The notes: generated by a model not told the origin, from the letters alone. DNA of 64,000 nt from Planctomycetota bacterium (GCA_023150475.1 JAKLKU010000002.1:186001-250000); one strand, 5' to 3'. Shown: positions 26,502-35,677, counted from the stretch's first letter. A program made the numbers and translations.

Positions 26502-27479
26502 ATGAAGCTCAGCCGAATCTGGCTGCCGCTCCTCGCGCTCGCGGCGCTGCACGCGCCCGTCGTCGCGCAAGGGATCGGCGGCACGATGCCGGCGGTCGTC
26601 GAACTCGAAGGCTACTCGCAGACCAAAGCGAAGAGCTTCGAAGAGTTCCTCGGTCGCGCGGTGCTCGTCGAGTTCTTCGCCTATTGGTGAGGCCCCTGCG
26701 GCTCGTCGGTCCCCCACCTCAACGAACTGCAAGAGCAGTATGGCGGGAAGGGACTGACGGTTCTCGGCGTGACCGATGAACCCCAAAAACTCACCGAAGA
26801 TTGGGTCGCGAAGAAAGGTGCGAAGTACGCCTACGCGTACGACAAGGGCGGGAAGCTCTCGAACTTCTTCGGCGTCAGCGGCATCCCGCACGCCGTGTTG
26901 GTCGACGCGACCGGCAAGATCGTCTGGCGCGGTCACCCCGCCAGTCTCGACGGCAAGGTGATCGAAAAGGCGCTCGACGGTGCACTGCCGCTCCCGATGT
27001 GGGAGTGGCCGGCGTCGGCGAAAGCGGTGCGCGCCGCGGTCCAGAAGCAGAACTGGGCAGACGCGATCGCGGCGGCGGCGAAGGTCTCGGAAGCCGACGG
27101 CGGTCCGACGATCGCGGACGCGCTGAAGCGGCTCGTCGCGGGACGCGTGGCCAAGATGAAGGCGGACCTCGAGGCCCGCAACTTCTTGGGAGCGCAGGAT
27201 GCTGCTGCGGCGCTCGCGAAATCGCTGGGCTCGTTGCCGGAGAAGGCCGAAGCGGACGCGGTGCTCGCCGCGATCAAGGCCGACAAGGAAGCTGCGAAGG
27301 TCATCAAGGGCCAACAGCAGATCCGCAGCATCCGCGAAGCGAACCCGTCGAAGCGCAAGGAGATCGACGCGGCGATCGAGGACTTGAAGAAGATCGCCAA
27401 GGACCTGCCCGACACGTTCGCGGCCACCGAGGCGAACGCGCTGATCGAGGCGCTGATCGACAAGAAGCGCGCGAAGTGA
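26502..27479 (+). CDS. Selenocysteine-containing exported thioredoxin-like protein (TGA at 26688-26690 read as Sec)
   Basis: Predicted 325 residues. A signal peptide (MKLSRIWLPLLALAALHAPVVAQ) precedes a TlpA/AhpC-TSA-like thioredoxin fold. The strand AVLVEFFAYW is followed by TGA and then GPCGSSVPHLNELQ, so the active site reads U63-G-P-C. The frame continues 263 codons to TGA at 27477 with the rest of the fold: LTVLGVTDEPQKL, the cis-Pro loop VSGIPHAVLVD, and GKIVWRGHP. The final 150 residues are a Lys/Ala-rich helical domain. It shares little with the Sec lipoprotein at 13518 outside the active site. The ATG at 26502 follows GAAAGGACGTCC. A terminator follows at 27509. Confidence 0.88.
26706..26757 (+). 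promoter_or_regulatory. Candidate SECIS-like structure after the second TGA
   Basis: UCGGUCCC (26706-26713) can pair with GGGACUGA (26750-26757), 8 pairs including one G-U. It encloses the hairpin ACUGC-AAGA-GCAGU (26726-26739). The inner loop lies about 40 bases from the TGA, longer than usual for bacterial elements. UGAGG (26688-26692) can also pair with CCUCA (26717-26721). The fold is less convincing than the first gene's and needs comparative support. Confidence 0.35.
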
Positions 27480-27508
27480 CTCATCGCGACTCGCGCCGAG
27501 TCGCAGCA

Positions 27509-27540
27509 GACGGCCCGTCGGACCGATCCGGCGGGCCGTC
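27509..27540 (+). terminator. Terminator after the second Sec gene
   Basis: GACGGCCCGTCGG (27509-27521) pairs with CCGGCGGGCCGTC (27528-27540) with one G-U pair, and CCCGTTT follows. It lies 29 bp after the stop and 49 bp before the next start. Confidence 0.75.
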
Positions 27541-27588
27541 CCGTTTCCGGAGCGCTCGGTTACACTCCGAAGCTCAGCCCCAACGGAC

Positions 27589-28791
27589 ATGGACTCCCGC
27601 CGCGGCCGCTGGCTCGCGCTCGCCATTTCGAGCGCCGTCTCTCTGCTGATCCTGTGGTTCGGCGTGAAAGTCGTTCGTGACCGCCAGCAAGGCTCGGTGC
27701 TGATGCAGCACGGCGACTTCTCCGAGCCGGTGGATCGCGCAGGCGCGCGGAACGCCGGCGACGCGTTGGCCGGACGGGAGCTCGACCCGGAGGATCCGCA
27801 GCGCTGGCGATTCCATCTCTCGGATGCGGAAGTGGAGAAGTTCTTCGCGCTCTCGAGTGATACGCGACTCGTCAACGACCCTTGGACCGCCACGCGCTTC
27901 GTGCCGGGACTGAACGATCGATTCGGGTGGCGCGAGCATCCGGACGGTGAGTTCTGGTTCCGGACGAACGGCATCGGCCTTCGTGAAGATGGCGAACTCG
28001 CGAGCCCTCCCAACGACATCCGCATCCTGGTCGCAGGCGACTCGCATACGTGCGGCCTTTGCAACAACTCGGAGAACTTCTGCAGCGAACTCGAGCGCAA
28101 GCTCGGCGCGCGTCGTCCGGGCAGGTCGATCGAAGCGCTCAACACCGGCATCGGTGGCTACCACTTCCTGAACTACCTCGGCACGCTCTATCGCTTCCGC
28201 TCGTTCGAACCGCAGGTGTTCGTGTGCACCATCTTCGGCGGCAACGATTTCACGGAGTTCTACTGGCTCTACTTGCACTTCACTCAGCGGCGACCGCCGG
28301 CGGGAACGGGCAAGCAGTACAGGAGAATCCAAGAGGCGGCCAGTATCTCGCCGGACGCCTGTGGCCAAGGACTGGCGGCGCTCGACTTGTTGCGCAACTA
28401 CCCCGACGAGCGTCGGATCATGGTGTTCGGCGCGCTGCAGATGTGCCTCGAGATGCAACGCGCGGCTGCGGTGCGCGGCACCGACGTCGTCTTCGTGCAC
28501 ATCCCCTCGCCGTTCGAGTTCCAGTGGAAGAAGCCCGAAGCGCGGTACGTCCGTGCGCGCGACGCCCTCGGACTCGAGGACGAGGACTTCGAGATCCTCA
28601 GCGACCTCTCGAACGAGTTCTTCGCCGGACTGCGCGCAAAGGGTCTACGCGTGGTCGACATGCGGTCGCGCTTCGCGGCCGAGCCCGAGCCGCCCTACTG
28701 GCGCGCCGATTTCCACATCAACATCCGCGGCCACGAGCTGATCGCCGACGAGCTCACGCCCGTGATCGACGAACTGCTCGCGCAGGACTGA
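27589..28791 (+). CDS. SGNH/GDSL-like hydrolase, membrane-anchored
   Basis: A 400-residue protein with an N-terminal hydrophobic segment (LALAISSAVSLLILWFGV) likely to anchor it. SGNH blocks are visible: block I VAGDSHTCG with nucleophile Ser, a Gly block near NTGIGGYHF, block III IFGGND, and block V DFHINIRGHELIADEL with the catalytic Asp-x-x-His. Such enzymes deacetylate or deacylate cell-surface polysaccharides and lipids; the substrate is unknown. Its last 38 bp overlap the convergent M16-like gene. Confidence 0.85.
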   Translation: MDSRRGRWLALAISSAVSLLILWFGVKVVRDRQQGSVLMQHGDFSEPVDRAGARNAGDALAGRELDPEDPQRWRFHLSDAEVEKFFALSSDTRLVNDPWTATRFVPGLNDRFGWREHPDGEFWFRTNGIGLREDGELASPPNDIRILVAGDSHTCGLCNNSENFCSELERKLGARRPGRSIEALNTGIGGYHFLNYLGTLYRFRSFEPQVFVCTIFGGNDFTEFYWLYLHFTQRRPPAGTGKQYRRIQEAASISPDACGQGLAALDLLRNYPDERRIMVFGALQMCLEMQRAAAVRGTDVVFVHIPSPFEFQWKKPEARYVRARDALGLEDEDFEILSDLSNEFFAGLRAKGLRVVDMRSRFAAEPEPPYWRADFHINIRGHELIADELTPVIDELLAQD

Positions 28792-30070
28792 CGCTGCGGG
28801 CGAGCGCTTTCGCGTCCAACGGGCCGGTCGCCGCGACGACGCACGCGTCGGGATGCAAGTGCTTCTGCGCGACGCGGCGCACGTCGTCCGCGGTGATCGC
28901 CGCGTACTCGCGCGGCAGCCGCTCGAGGATGTCGGCGGGCAACTTGTGGCGCTCCATCGAGATCAAGTAGCCCGCACGCCGCGACGCGCGTTGGAAGCCG
29001 AGCGCGAACGAGCCGATCAAGTAGCTCTTCGCCGTCGCGAGCTCTTCTTCGCCGACCGGTTCCTCGCGGATCCGCCGCATCTCGGCGAGGAAACCACGAA
29101 TCGCGGTCGCGAGGTGCTTCGGCGACGTGCCGATGTACGCGCAGAACGTGCCCGGCAGGATGCCGGCGCTCGCGTGGATCGCGGCGTTGACGCTGTACGC
29201 GAGCCCGAGCTCGTCGCGCAGCTTCATGGAAATGCGATTCGTGAAACCCGGCCCGGTGCCGAGCACGTGATCCATCACGGTGAGCGCGACGTAGTCAGGG
29301 TCGCTGCGCGCGACGCCGAGGTGCCCTAGGTACACGTGCACCTGTTGGCGGTCGGCGCGGAACACGTCGGTGCGCACCGCACGCTCGGGGAACTTCGACT
29401 CGGTCGCCACGAACGGCGTGCCGGGACTCCACCGCGCGAGGCGCTTCGCGAAGAGCGCACGCACGTCGTCGGGGTCGACGTCGCCGCAGACCGCGACGAT
29501 CGTGCGGCGGCCGACCCAGTTCGCCCGTTGGAACTCGAGCACGTCGCGCCGCGTGATGCGGCGCACGCTCTCGAGCGTCCCGTACGCGTTGCGTCCGAGC
29601 CAGTGCGCACCGTAGACGAGCTTGCGGAACAAGAGCTCACCTTGCGCACGCGGTTCGTCGCGTTCGACGAGCAGACGCTCGAGCAACCGTTCTTTCTGGC
29701 GCCGGAACTGCTTCTCGGGATAAGTGGGCTCGACGATCGACTCGCACGCGAGCTCACAGAGCAACCGCCAGTCGCGGCCCGCGATTTGGCCGGACACCCC
29801 GCTCGCGTCGCCGGAGAGACTGCCCGCCGCGGGCTCGAGCAACTCGGCGATTTCCTCTTCGCTGCGCCGTCGCGTGCCTTGGTCGGCGAGCGCTCCGGCG
29901 AGGTACGCCGTGCCCTCCTTGCCGCGCGGATCGAGCGAATGCCCACCGCGGACGTGCGTGTGCAGCGCGAAGACCGGAGCACCGGCGCGCGGCGACACGA
30001 GCAGCGTGACGCCGCAAGGGAGCTCGAAGCGTCGGATCGCGAGTTCGATCGTCGGAACGGTCGGGTTCAT
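28754..30070 (-). CDS. M16-like peptidase subunit lacking the zinc motif
   Basis: A 438-residue protein with the M16 two-domain fold (FELPCGVTLLVSPRAG at the start; LGHLGVARSDPDYVALTVMDHVLG in the second half). The zinc-binding HxxEH of active members is replaced: the corresponding stretch reads GKEGTAYLAGALADQGT, with no ligands. Family pairs usually consist of one catalytic and one inactive partner forming a clam-shell heterodimer, and the catalytic one lies directly upstream with an ATGA overlap at 30067-30070. The 3' end overlaps the convergent SGNH gene by 38 bp. The role is probably to complete a substrate chamber. Confidence 0.9.
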   Translation of the reverse strand: MNPTVPTIELAIRRFELPCGVTLLVSPRAGAPVFALHTHVRGGHSLDPRGKEGTAYLAGALADQGTRRRSEEEIAELLEPAAGSLSGDASGVSGQIAGRDWRLLCELACESIVEPTYPEKQFRRQKERLLERLLVERDEPRAQGELLFRKLVYGAHWLGRNAYGTLESVRRITRRDVLEFQRANWVGRRTIVAVCGDVDPDDVRALFAKRLARWSPGTPFVATESKFPERAVRTDVFRADRQQVHVYLGHLGVARSDPDYVALTVMDHVLGTGPGFTNRISMKLRDELGLAYSVNAAIHASAGILPGTFCAYIGTSPKHLATAIRGFLAEMRRIREEPVGEEELATAKSYLIGSFALGFQRASRRAGYLISMERHKLPADILERLPREYAAITADDVRRVAQKHLHPDACVVAATGPLDAKALARSVSPARAVRRSRA

Positions 30071-31416
30071 CGCGCCTTCGCTTTTCGGCCGCGGCGGGTC
30101 GTCGAACGCGACTTGGCGGCGGAGCGCGCCTGCGCCGGCTCCTTCGGCAGGCACCAACCGACGACGCGCCGTTCGTTGCGCAGGAAACGCTGCGCGACGT
30201 CGCGCACGCTTTTCGCGTCGACGCGACGCACCCGGTCGATCGCTTCGAACGCGAGCCGCCAGTGCGCGTCGGTCGCGTGTTCGCCGAGGTCTTCGGCGAT
30301 GTCGGTGACGGTCTCGTGGTCGTACGCTTCGGACGCCTCGAGCATGCGCTTGACGCGCGCGAGCTCCTTCGCCGGCACGGGCTCGTCACGCAGCTTCGCG
30401 AGTTCCTCGTCGATCGCGCGCTCGAGCGTTTCGGGCTCGACGTCCTGCGCGCATTCGGCGAAGAGCCAGAAGAGCCCGCCTTCGACGCGCGTGTCGTTCG
30501 ACGTCGAGATGCTGGTCGCAAGCGCGCGCTCGAGCACCAGTCGCCGGTGCAAGCGCGAGAGACGTCCGCCGGTCAACACGCTCGAGATCACGTCGAGCGC
30601 CGCATCGTCGTCGGTCGCGAAACGAGCGCTCGGAAACGCCATGCACACGCGTTTGCCTTGATCGTCCCACGAAAGCGAGAGCCGCTGCTCGCCGCGCGGT
30701 TCGGCGTCGGTCGGCCGGAACGTCTCGACCGGCGCCGGCGGATCGCCCGCGGGCAGGCCTTCGAAGTGTCGGCGCACCGTCGCGAGCGCGCGCTCGGCGT
30801 CGACGTCGCCGCAGATCACGAGCGTCGCGTTGCCCGGTCGATAGAAACGGCGGTAGTAGTCGCGCATCGCGTCGACCTTCAACGAGGACAACGCGTCGGT
30901 GAAGCCGATGATCGGCCGGCGATACGGGTGGCGCGTGATCGCCGCGGCTTGCACGCGCTCGGAGAGCACGCGCCACGGATCGTCCTGCCCCATCGCGAGT
31001 TCTTCGAGCACGACCGCGCGCTCGGCGTCGTATTCCGCGGGCTCGAGCGTCAACGTGCGCATCCGATCGGCTTCGATCTCGAGCGCGCGCTCCCAACGAT
31101 CGGACGCGAGCTCGAACCAATACGCCGTGTGGTCGTAGCTCGTGAACGCATTGTTCGCGCCGCCGAGCTCGGTGGTGATGCGATCGATCTCGCCTTTGCC
31201 GAAGCGCGCCGAGCCCTTGAACATCATGTGTTCGAGGAAGTGCGACACGCCGGCCTCGAAGTCGCGCTCGTCCTTCGAGCCGACCTTGTACCAGACCATC
31301 ACGGCGACGACGGGATCGCCGCGACGCTCGGCGATCAGCACGTTCAGACCGTTCTCGAGCCGGTGTTCGCGGATCGTCGCGGAGAGAGCGCGGCGCGTGG
31401 CAGTGCGCGACTTCAT
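30067..31416 (-). CDS. M16-family zinc metallopeptidase, catalytic subunit
   Basis: A 449-residue pitrilysin/processing-peptidase-like enzyme. The inverted zinc motif is HFLEHMMFKG with the distal Glu in ERAVVLEELAM. The N-terminal half starts HRLENGLNVLIAERRGDPVVAVMVWYKVGSKDE, typical of the family; the C-terminal half carries the R/Y substrate-binding type segment. The tail is basic (KSRSTTRRGRKAKAR). Its start overlaps the rluB stop (ATGA, 31413-31416) and its stop overlaps the inactive partner, so all three are one translationally coupled operon. No signal peptide is seen. Confidence 0.95.
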   Translation of the reverse strand: MKSRTATRRALSATIREHRLENGLNVLIAERRGDPVVAVMVWYKVGSKDERDFEAGVSHFLEHMMFKGSARFGKGEIDRITTELGGANNAFTSYDHTAYWFELASDRWERALEIEADRMRTLTLEPAEYDAERAVVLEELAMGQDDPWRVLSERVQAAAITRHPYRRPIIGFTDALSSLKVDAMRDYYRRFYRPGNATLVICGDVDAERALATVRRHFEGLPAGDPPAPVETFRPTDAEPRGEQRLSLSWDDQGKRVCMAFPSARFATDDDAALDVISSVLTGGRLSRLHRRLVLERALATSISTSNDTRVEGGLFWLFAECAQDVEPETLERAIDEELAKLRDEPVPAKELARVKRMLEASEAYDHETVTDIAEDLGEHATDAHWRLAFEAIDRVRRVDAKSVRDVAQRFLRNERRVVGWCLPKEPAQARSAAKSRSTTRRGRKAKAR

Positions 31417-32699
31417 CGTTCTCTCCGTTGCGAGCCGCGCCCCGAGCCGCCGCCCGGACGTCGCCCCGAGCCTCGCGCGCCGCCACGGCCCGTGCCGCGG
31501 CCGGCATCTCGGCCTGCTCCGCGCCCAGTGCCGAGCGCGGCGCCGCGCTCCGCGCCGCGCTCGCGACGGCCGAAGCCGCCCGAACCGCCGCGACGTTCGC
31601 CGAACTCGCGTGCACCGGATTCGGCGCGAGCCGCCGGCGCGTCGCCGCGCCGCTCGAATCGTGCTTCGCCACGCTGGTGACGGCCGAGGCCTCCGGAGCG
31701 CCGCCGTTCGCCGCCGTGTTTCGGTCCGCGAGCTCGCGAGAAGCCCTTCTTGTGCTTGGCGCGCGACCGAATCGGGTCGACGGGCGCGTCGCCGACCGCG
31801 ACCGCCTTCAAGTCCTCGACTTCGGCGCGCGTCAACGGGCGCCAGTCGCCTTCGCGCAGGTAACGATCGGTCAGGTTGCCGATGCGCACACGCCGCAGTT
31901 GCAGCACCTTGAAGCCGACCTTCGCGAACATGCGGCGCACTTCGCGGTTCTTGCCTTCGCGCAGCACGATCGTCAACGCGGTGAACTCCGCCGTGCGCTT
32001 CTCGACCTTGATCTCGTCGGCGTGCGTGCGACCTTCGGCGAGGAACACGCCTTTCTCGAGCTCGCGCAGCGCTTCGTCGTCGACGCGCCCGCGGATCTTC
32101 GCCCAATACGTCTTCGGCACGCCGTGACGTGGGTGCGAGATCACGTTCGCGAACTCGCCGTCGTTGGTGAGCAGGATGAGCCCTTGGCTCTCCTCGTCGA
32201 GCCGCCCGACCGTGTAGATGCGCCCCTTCTTCGGATCGGTGATCATGTCGATCGCACGCATCCGCGGTTCGCGCTCCTCGTTGGTGCAGACGACGCCCCT
32301 CGGCTTGTTCAGCAGGTAGTAGCGCTTCGACGGACCTTCGGGCTTCAGCACTTCGCCCGCGACTTCGACGGTCTGCGTCGTCGGGTCGACCTTGGTGCCG
32401 AGCTCGGTGACGACCTTGCCGTCGATCGACACGGCGCCGGCGGTGATCAGCTCGTCGCACTTGCGCCGCGACGCGATGCCGCGGTCGGCGAGGTACTTGT
32501 TGAGGCGGACGAGTTCGCCTTCGCCGGCATCGGCGCCGGCGCCGGCATCGGCGACTTCGTCGTCATCGTCGTCGCCGTCGCCGCCAGCGCCATGAGCAGC
32601 ATCGGCGCCGTCAGCGGGTTCGAGGGCGGCTTCGTGAAGCTCGTTGGCGGACTCGTCGGCGTGCGCGTCGAGCGGCTCGGAGGAATGGGTCATCGGCAT
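31413..32699 (-). CDS. rluB: Pseudouridine synthase, RluB/RsuA family, with acidic head and Arg/Gly-rich tail
   Basis: It isomerises uridine to pseudouridine in ribosomal RNA, probably 23S. The 428 residues run: an acidic low-complexity head (residues 1-60, Asp/Ala-rich), an S4 RNA-binding domain (VRLNKYLADRGIASRRKCDELI), and the catalytic domain with Asp in VGRLDEESQGLILLTNDG and the RluB-type KTYWAKIRG and EGKNREVRRMF. A 120-residue Arg/Gly-rich tail with RGG-like repeats may bind RNA. The exact target site is uncertain between RluB, RluE and RsuA. The ATG at 32699 begins MPMTHSSEP. Confidence 0.92.
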   Translation of the reverse strand: MPMTHSSEPLDAHADESANELHEAALEPADGADAAHGAGGDGDDDDDEVADAGAGADAGEGELVRLNKYLADRGIASRRKCDELITAGAVSIDGKVVTELGTKVDPTTQTVEVAGEVLKPEGPSKRYYLLNKPRGVVCTNEEREPRMRAIDMITDPKKGRIYTVGRLDEESQGLILLTNDGEFANVISHPRHGVPKTYWAKIRGRVDDEALRELEKGVFLAEGRTHADEIKVEKRTAEFTALTIVLREGKNREVRRMFAKVGFKVLQLRRVRIGNLTDRYLREGDWRPLTRAEVEDLKAVAVGDAPVDPIRSRAKHKKGFSRARGPKHGGERRRSGGLGRHQRGEARFERRGDAPAARAESGAREFGERRGGSGGFGRRERGAERGAALGTGRGAGRDAGRGTGRGGARGSGRRPGGGSGRGSQRRER

Positions 32700-33082
32700 G
32701 GTTTCCGGACGCTTTCGGGCCGCAGAGGGTACCCCTCGGGCGCGTTGCCGTCGCCTGCGATCCCCGGCGCGACGCGGCGCGACGCAAATCCGACGAGCGG
32801 CGCGCTCCGAAGCTCGAATTCCCGCACCGCCGACCGAACCGGCGGTGACGGCCGCGCGGAAACGGCCGGTTCGCGTCGAGCGCGCGCTCGGGGAGCGACG
32901 GGCCTCCCCCGAAACGTCCCACGGCGTGACGGTGCTCGACGCAGCCTGCCGAGCGGTGGGTCGCCCGCCGAGGCACGGCTCGCCTCGCGTCGCGAGTGCC
33001 GCCCGCCGCGATCCCGCGGATCCGTGAAGGGCGCCCGGCGCATTCGTCGTGTGAAGGGCGAACCCCAAGCGGTTTCGACGCC
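32700..33082. other. 383-bp divergent intergenic region
   Basis: It lies between rluB and a rightward membrane-protein gene. Nothing coding was supported. It likely contains the rluB operon promoter. GC-rich imperfect inverted segments occur around 32815-32875. Confidence 0.55.
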
Positions 33083-33910
33083 ATGCCCGACTTCACGCTC
33101 ACCGCCGCCCCGGTCGCTTGCGCGGGCACCCGTTGTGCCGCGCTCTCGGCAAGCGTTCGGCGGGGCGCGACGAGCGCGCGGTTCTGGATCGCGAGGTACC
33201 TCGCCCAGGACCTCGGCTCGAAAGCGGTCGCGCTCGGCGCCGGGGCTTGGGCGTCGGCCGAGGGCGCGTCACACGCGCTGCTCGCGGCAGGCGTCGCGGT
33301 GCTCGAGATCGCGAGCTTCTACGCCATCGCGTTCTGGCGCCGGCGAAGGGTCGCAGCGGCGAACGAGTCACGGCGCGCGAGCTTCGCCCGCTTGCTCGGC
33401 GAGTACGGTCCGGCCGAGCTCGTCGACCTGCTCGTGCGTCCGCTCGCGCTGCGCGCGGGGCTCGCGGCGTGCGAGCACACGGCGCTCGCGCTCTTCGTCG
33501 GCTCGACGCTCGCCGACGTCGCGTTCTACGCTGCGGCGATCGTCGCGGCGCGCCGGCTCGGCGTCAGCGCCCCGGTCGAACGTCGCGCGGCGCGTGGACT
33601 CGCCCCGCGTGCACCGGCTCGAGCGCGTCTCGATCTCGCGCGGACGAACCGAACACCGCGGCTCGTGCCGGCGCGAACCGGTCGCTTCGACGCGCGTCAA
33701 CGCGAACCGATCAGGCGTCGAGCTTCCGCGCGGGCCGTCGCGTGCGCGGCGCCGCCGGCGATCATGTCGGCGACTTCTTCGATCCGCGCGTCGCCGGAGA
33801 GCGTCTCGATCCGCGTGTGCGTGCGGCCCTTCTCGACCACCTTCGACACGCGCAGGTGCAAGTCGGCCGCCGCCGCGATCGCGGGCAAGTGCGTGACGCA
33901 CAACACTTGA
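33083..33910 (+). CDS. Hypothetical membrane protein; C-terminal part antisense to recN
   Basis: A 275-residue frame of unknown function. Residues 30-175 look real: hydrophobic segments around SKAVALGAGAWASAEGASHALLAAGVAVLEIASFYAIAF and TALALFVGSTLADVAFYAAAIVAA, separated by a charged loop (EYGPAELVDLLVRPLAL). After about residue 180 the sequence turns Arg-rich and lies on the opposite strand of recN for 214 bp, so the stop may reflect decay or a frameshift rather than the true end. No family was recognised. Confidence 0.55.
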   Translation: MPDFTLTAAPVACAGTRCAALSASVRRGATSARFWIARYLAQDLGSKAVALGAGAWASAEGASHALLAAGVAVLEIASFYAIAFWRRRRVAAANESRRASFARLLGEYGPAELVDLLVRPLALRAGLAACEHTALALFVGSTLADVAFYAAAIVAARRLGVSAPVERRAARGLAPRAPARARLDLARTNRTPRLVPARTGRFDARQREPIRRRASARAVACAAPPAIMSATSSIRASPESVSIRVCVRPFSTTFDTRRCKSAAAAIAGKCVTHNT

Positions 33911-35571
33911 TGGTGGCGCCCGAGCTTCTTGAGGCGCGCGGCCACTTCCGGTCCGAGCCGGCCGCCGACGCCCGAGTCGATCTCGTCGAACACCAACGTG
34001 CGCCCGGCGCCGGCCGCGGCGAGCACGCTACGCAACGCGAGCATGATGCGCGCCGTCTCGCCGCCCGACGCGACGTCGCGCAAGCGCGCGAGCGGCTCGC
34101 CGGGGTTCGCCGAAAGCCGGAACTCGATCCGTTCGAGCCCACTCTCGCCGAAGCGCGTGCGATCGGCGTCGACGTCGGAGTGTGTCGCGCCGCGCGGATT
34201 CGGCGCGTCGGCCGCAGAGTCGGCCGGCAAGTCGATCGCCGCTACGGCCGGCGCGTGCTCGTCGCGACGGCCACCACCCGTTGAAACGCTCGCATCACGC
34301 GCCGCATCGCGCGGTTCGAGCGCGACGGCGAATCGTGCGCGTTCGAGCCCGAGCTCGGCGAGCGCCGCGTGTGCGCTCTTCGCGAGCTTGTCGCACAAGC
34401 CAGCGCGTCCGCGCCGCAGCGCGAGCCCACGCTCGAGCACCACCTTGCGGGCCGCGTCGATCTCCGCCCCGAGGCTCGCGACGCTGGTCTCGTCGCCTTC
34501 GAGCCGCCGGATCTCCGCTTCGAGCTCGTCCGCCAAACGCGCGAGGCCCGCGCAATCGGTCGAGTACTTGCGCTCGAGCCGCTCGAGCTCCGCGAGGCGC
34601 TCTTCGATCGCGTCGAGCCGCGCCGGATCGGTTTCGACGCGCTCGGCGAAGCCCTGCAGCTCGCGCGCGGCGTCCTCGAGGTGCACCAACGCGCCGTCGA
34701 GCGCGGTTTCGGCGTTGGCGAGGCTCGCGACGCGCGCGCGCCACGAGCGCACGACCTTCGCGGCGGCTTGCAGGCGCGAGAGCAACGCACGATCGCTGTC
34801 GACGAGCTCGTCGACCAAGCCGCCGAACACTTGCCGCAGCTCGGCACCGTGGCGCAGGAGCTCGCGCTCGGCGGTCAACGCAGCGCGCTCCTCCGCATCG
34901 GGCCGCGCCGCGCGCAACTCGCCCGCTTGGAAACGCGCGAGGTCGAGACGATCGCGGCGTTCGCGTTCGCCGGCTTCGAGCGCGGCGAGCCGTTCGACGA
35001 GCGCCAGCCACGCCGCGCGCGCTTCGCGATAGCTCGCGAGCGCCGGTTCGAGCCCGCCGAACGCGTCGAGCAGCCGCATTTGCTCCGCCGGCTCGAGCAG
35101 CCGTTGGTGGTCGTTCTGTCCGTGGATCTCGAACACGCGCGGCGCGAGCTCGGCGAGCTGCTTGACCGTGACCGCACGGCCGTTGACGTGGCTCTTCGTG
35201 CGCCCGTCGGCGCCGACCGAACGCGCCAGGATCAGCTCGCGTTCGGCGTCAGGGTCGAGCGCCTCCCAATCCTCGGCGACGACCGGCAGCTCGCGCGCGA
35301 TCCAGTCGACGAGCGCACGCGCGCCGCCAAAGGCTCCGGAGCCGCGGGCGCTCGTGCCGCCGATCGAGAACCGCGCTTCGACCGACGCACGCGCGGCGCC
35401 GGAGCGCACGAGGTTCGGCCGCGGACGATCGCCGCAGAGGAGCTCGAGCGCGCCGACGAGCAAGCTCTTCCCCGCGCCCGTCTCGCCGGTGATCGTGTTG
35501 AGGCCCGCGCCAAACGTCAGCTCGGCACGTTCGATCAGTGCGAGGTCGCGGATCTCGAGCTCGGTCAACAT
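33697..35571 (-). CDS. recN: DNA repair ATPase RecN
   Basis: An SMC-like ATPase acting in double-strand break repair. The 624 residues include MLTELEIRDLALIERAELTFG, Walker A GETGAGKS at 29-36, the Q/RecN segment VNGRAVTVKQLAELAPRVFEIHGQNDHQRLL, a long coiled-coil centre, the ABC signature ASGGETARIMLALR and Walker B LVFDEIDSGVGGRLGPEVA, then H-loop VTHLPAIAA. Length is somewhat above the common 550-560 because of an insertion before the signature (residues about 430-460, Asp/Ala-rich). The 3' end overlaps the rightward membrane ORF. Confidence 0.97.
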   Translation of the reverse strand: MLTELEIRDLALIERAELTFGAGLNTITGETGAGKSLLVGALELLCGDRPRPNLVRSGAARASVEARFSIGGTSARGSGAFGGARALVDWIARELPVVAEDWEALDPDAERELILARSVGADGRTKSHVNGRAVTVKQLAELAPRVFEIHGQNDHQRLLEPAEQMRLLDAFGGLEPALASYREARAAWLALVERLAALEAGERERRDRLDLARFQAGELRAARPDAEERAALTAERELLRHGAELRQVFGGLVDELVDSDRALLSRLQAAAKVVRSWRARVASLANAETALDGALVHLEDAARELQGFAERVETDPARLDAIEERLAELERLERKYSTDCAGLARLADELEAEIRRLEGDETSVASLGAEIDAARKVVLERGLALRRGRAGLCDKLAKSAHAALAELGLERARFAVALEPRDAARDASVSTGGGRRDEHAPAVAAIDLPADSAADAPNPRGATHSDVDADRTRFGESGLERIEFRLSANPGEPLARLRDVASGGETARIMLALRSVLAAAGAGRTLVFDEIDSGVGGRLGPEVAARLKKLGRHHQVLCVTHLPAIAAAADLHLRVSKVVEKGRTHTRIETLSGDARIEEVADMIAGGAAHATARAEARRLIGSR

Positions 35572-35677
35572 GCGCGCAGTTCTAACCGCCGAGCGCGCGC
35601 CGCGAAATCGCCGACGCGCACGCAGCGCGGAATCGCCAGCCGCGGGCCGCGACGGAATCGGCTGCGGCGAGCGCCGC

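Noticed and set aside
26688..26690. UGA reassigned genome-wide (for example to Trp or Gly)
   Set aside because: TGA serves as an ordinary stop in many genes here, including both Sec genes, groES and dapA's upstream neighbour pdxJ.
24018..26690. Long rightward ORF antisense to the M1 peptidase, and similar long antisense frames elsewhere
   Set aside because: They are Arg/Ala-rich shadows expected in GC-rich DNA opposite well-supported genes.
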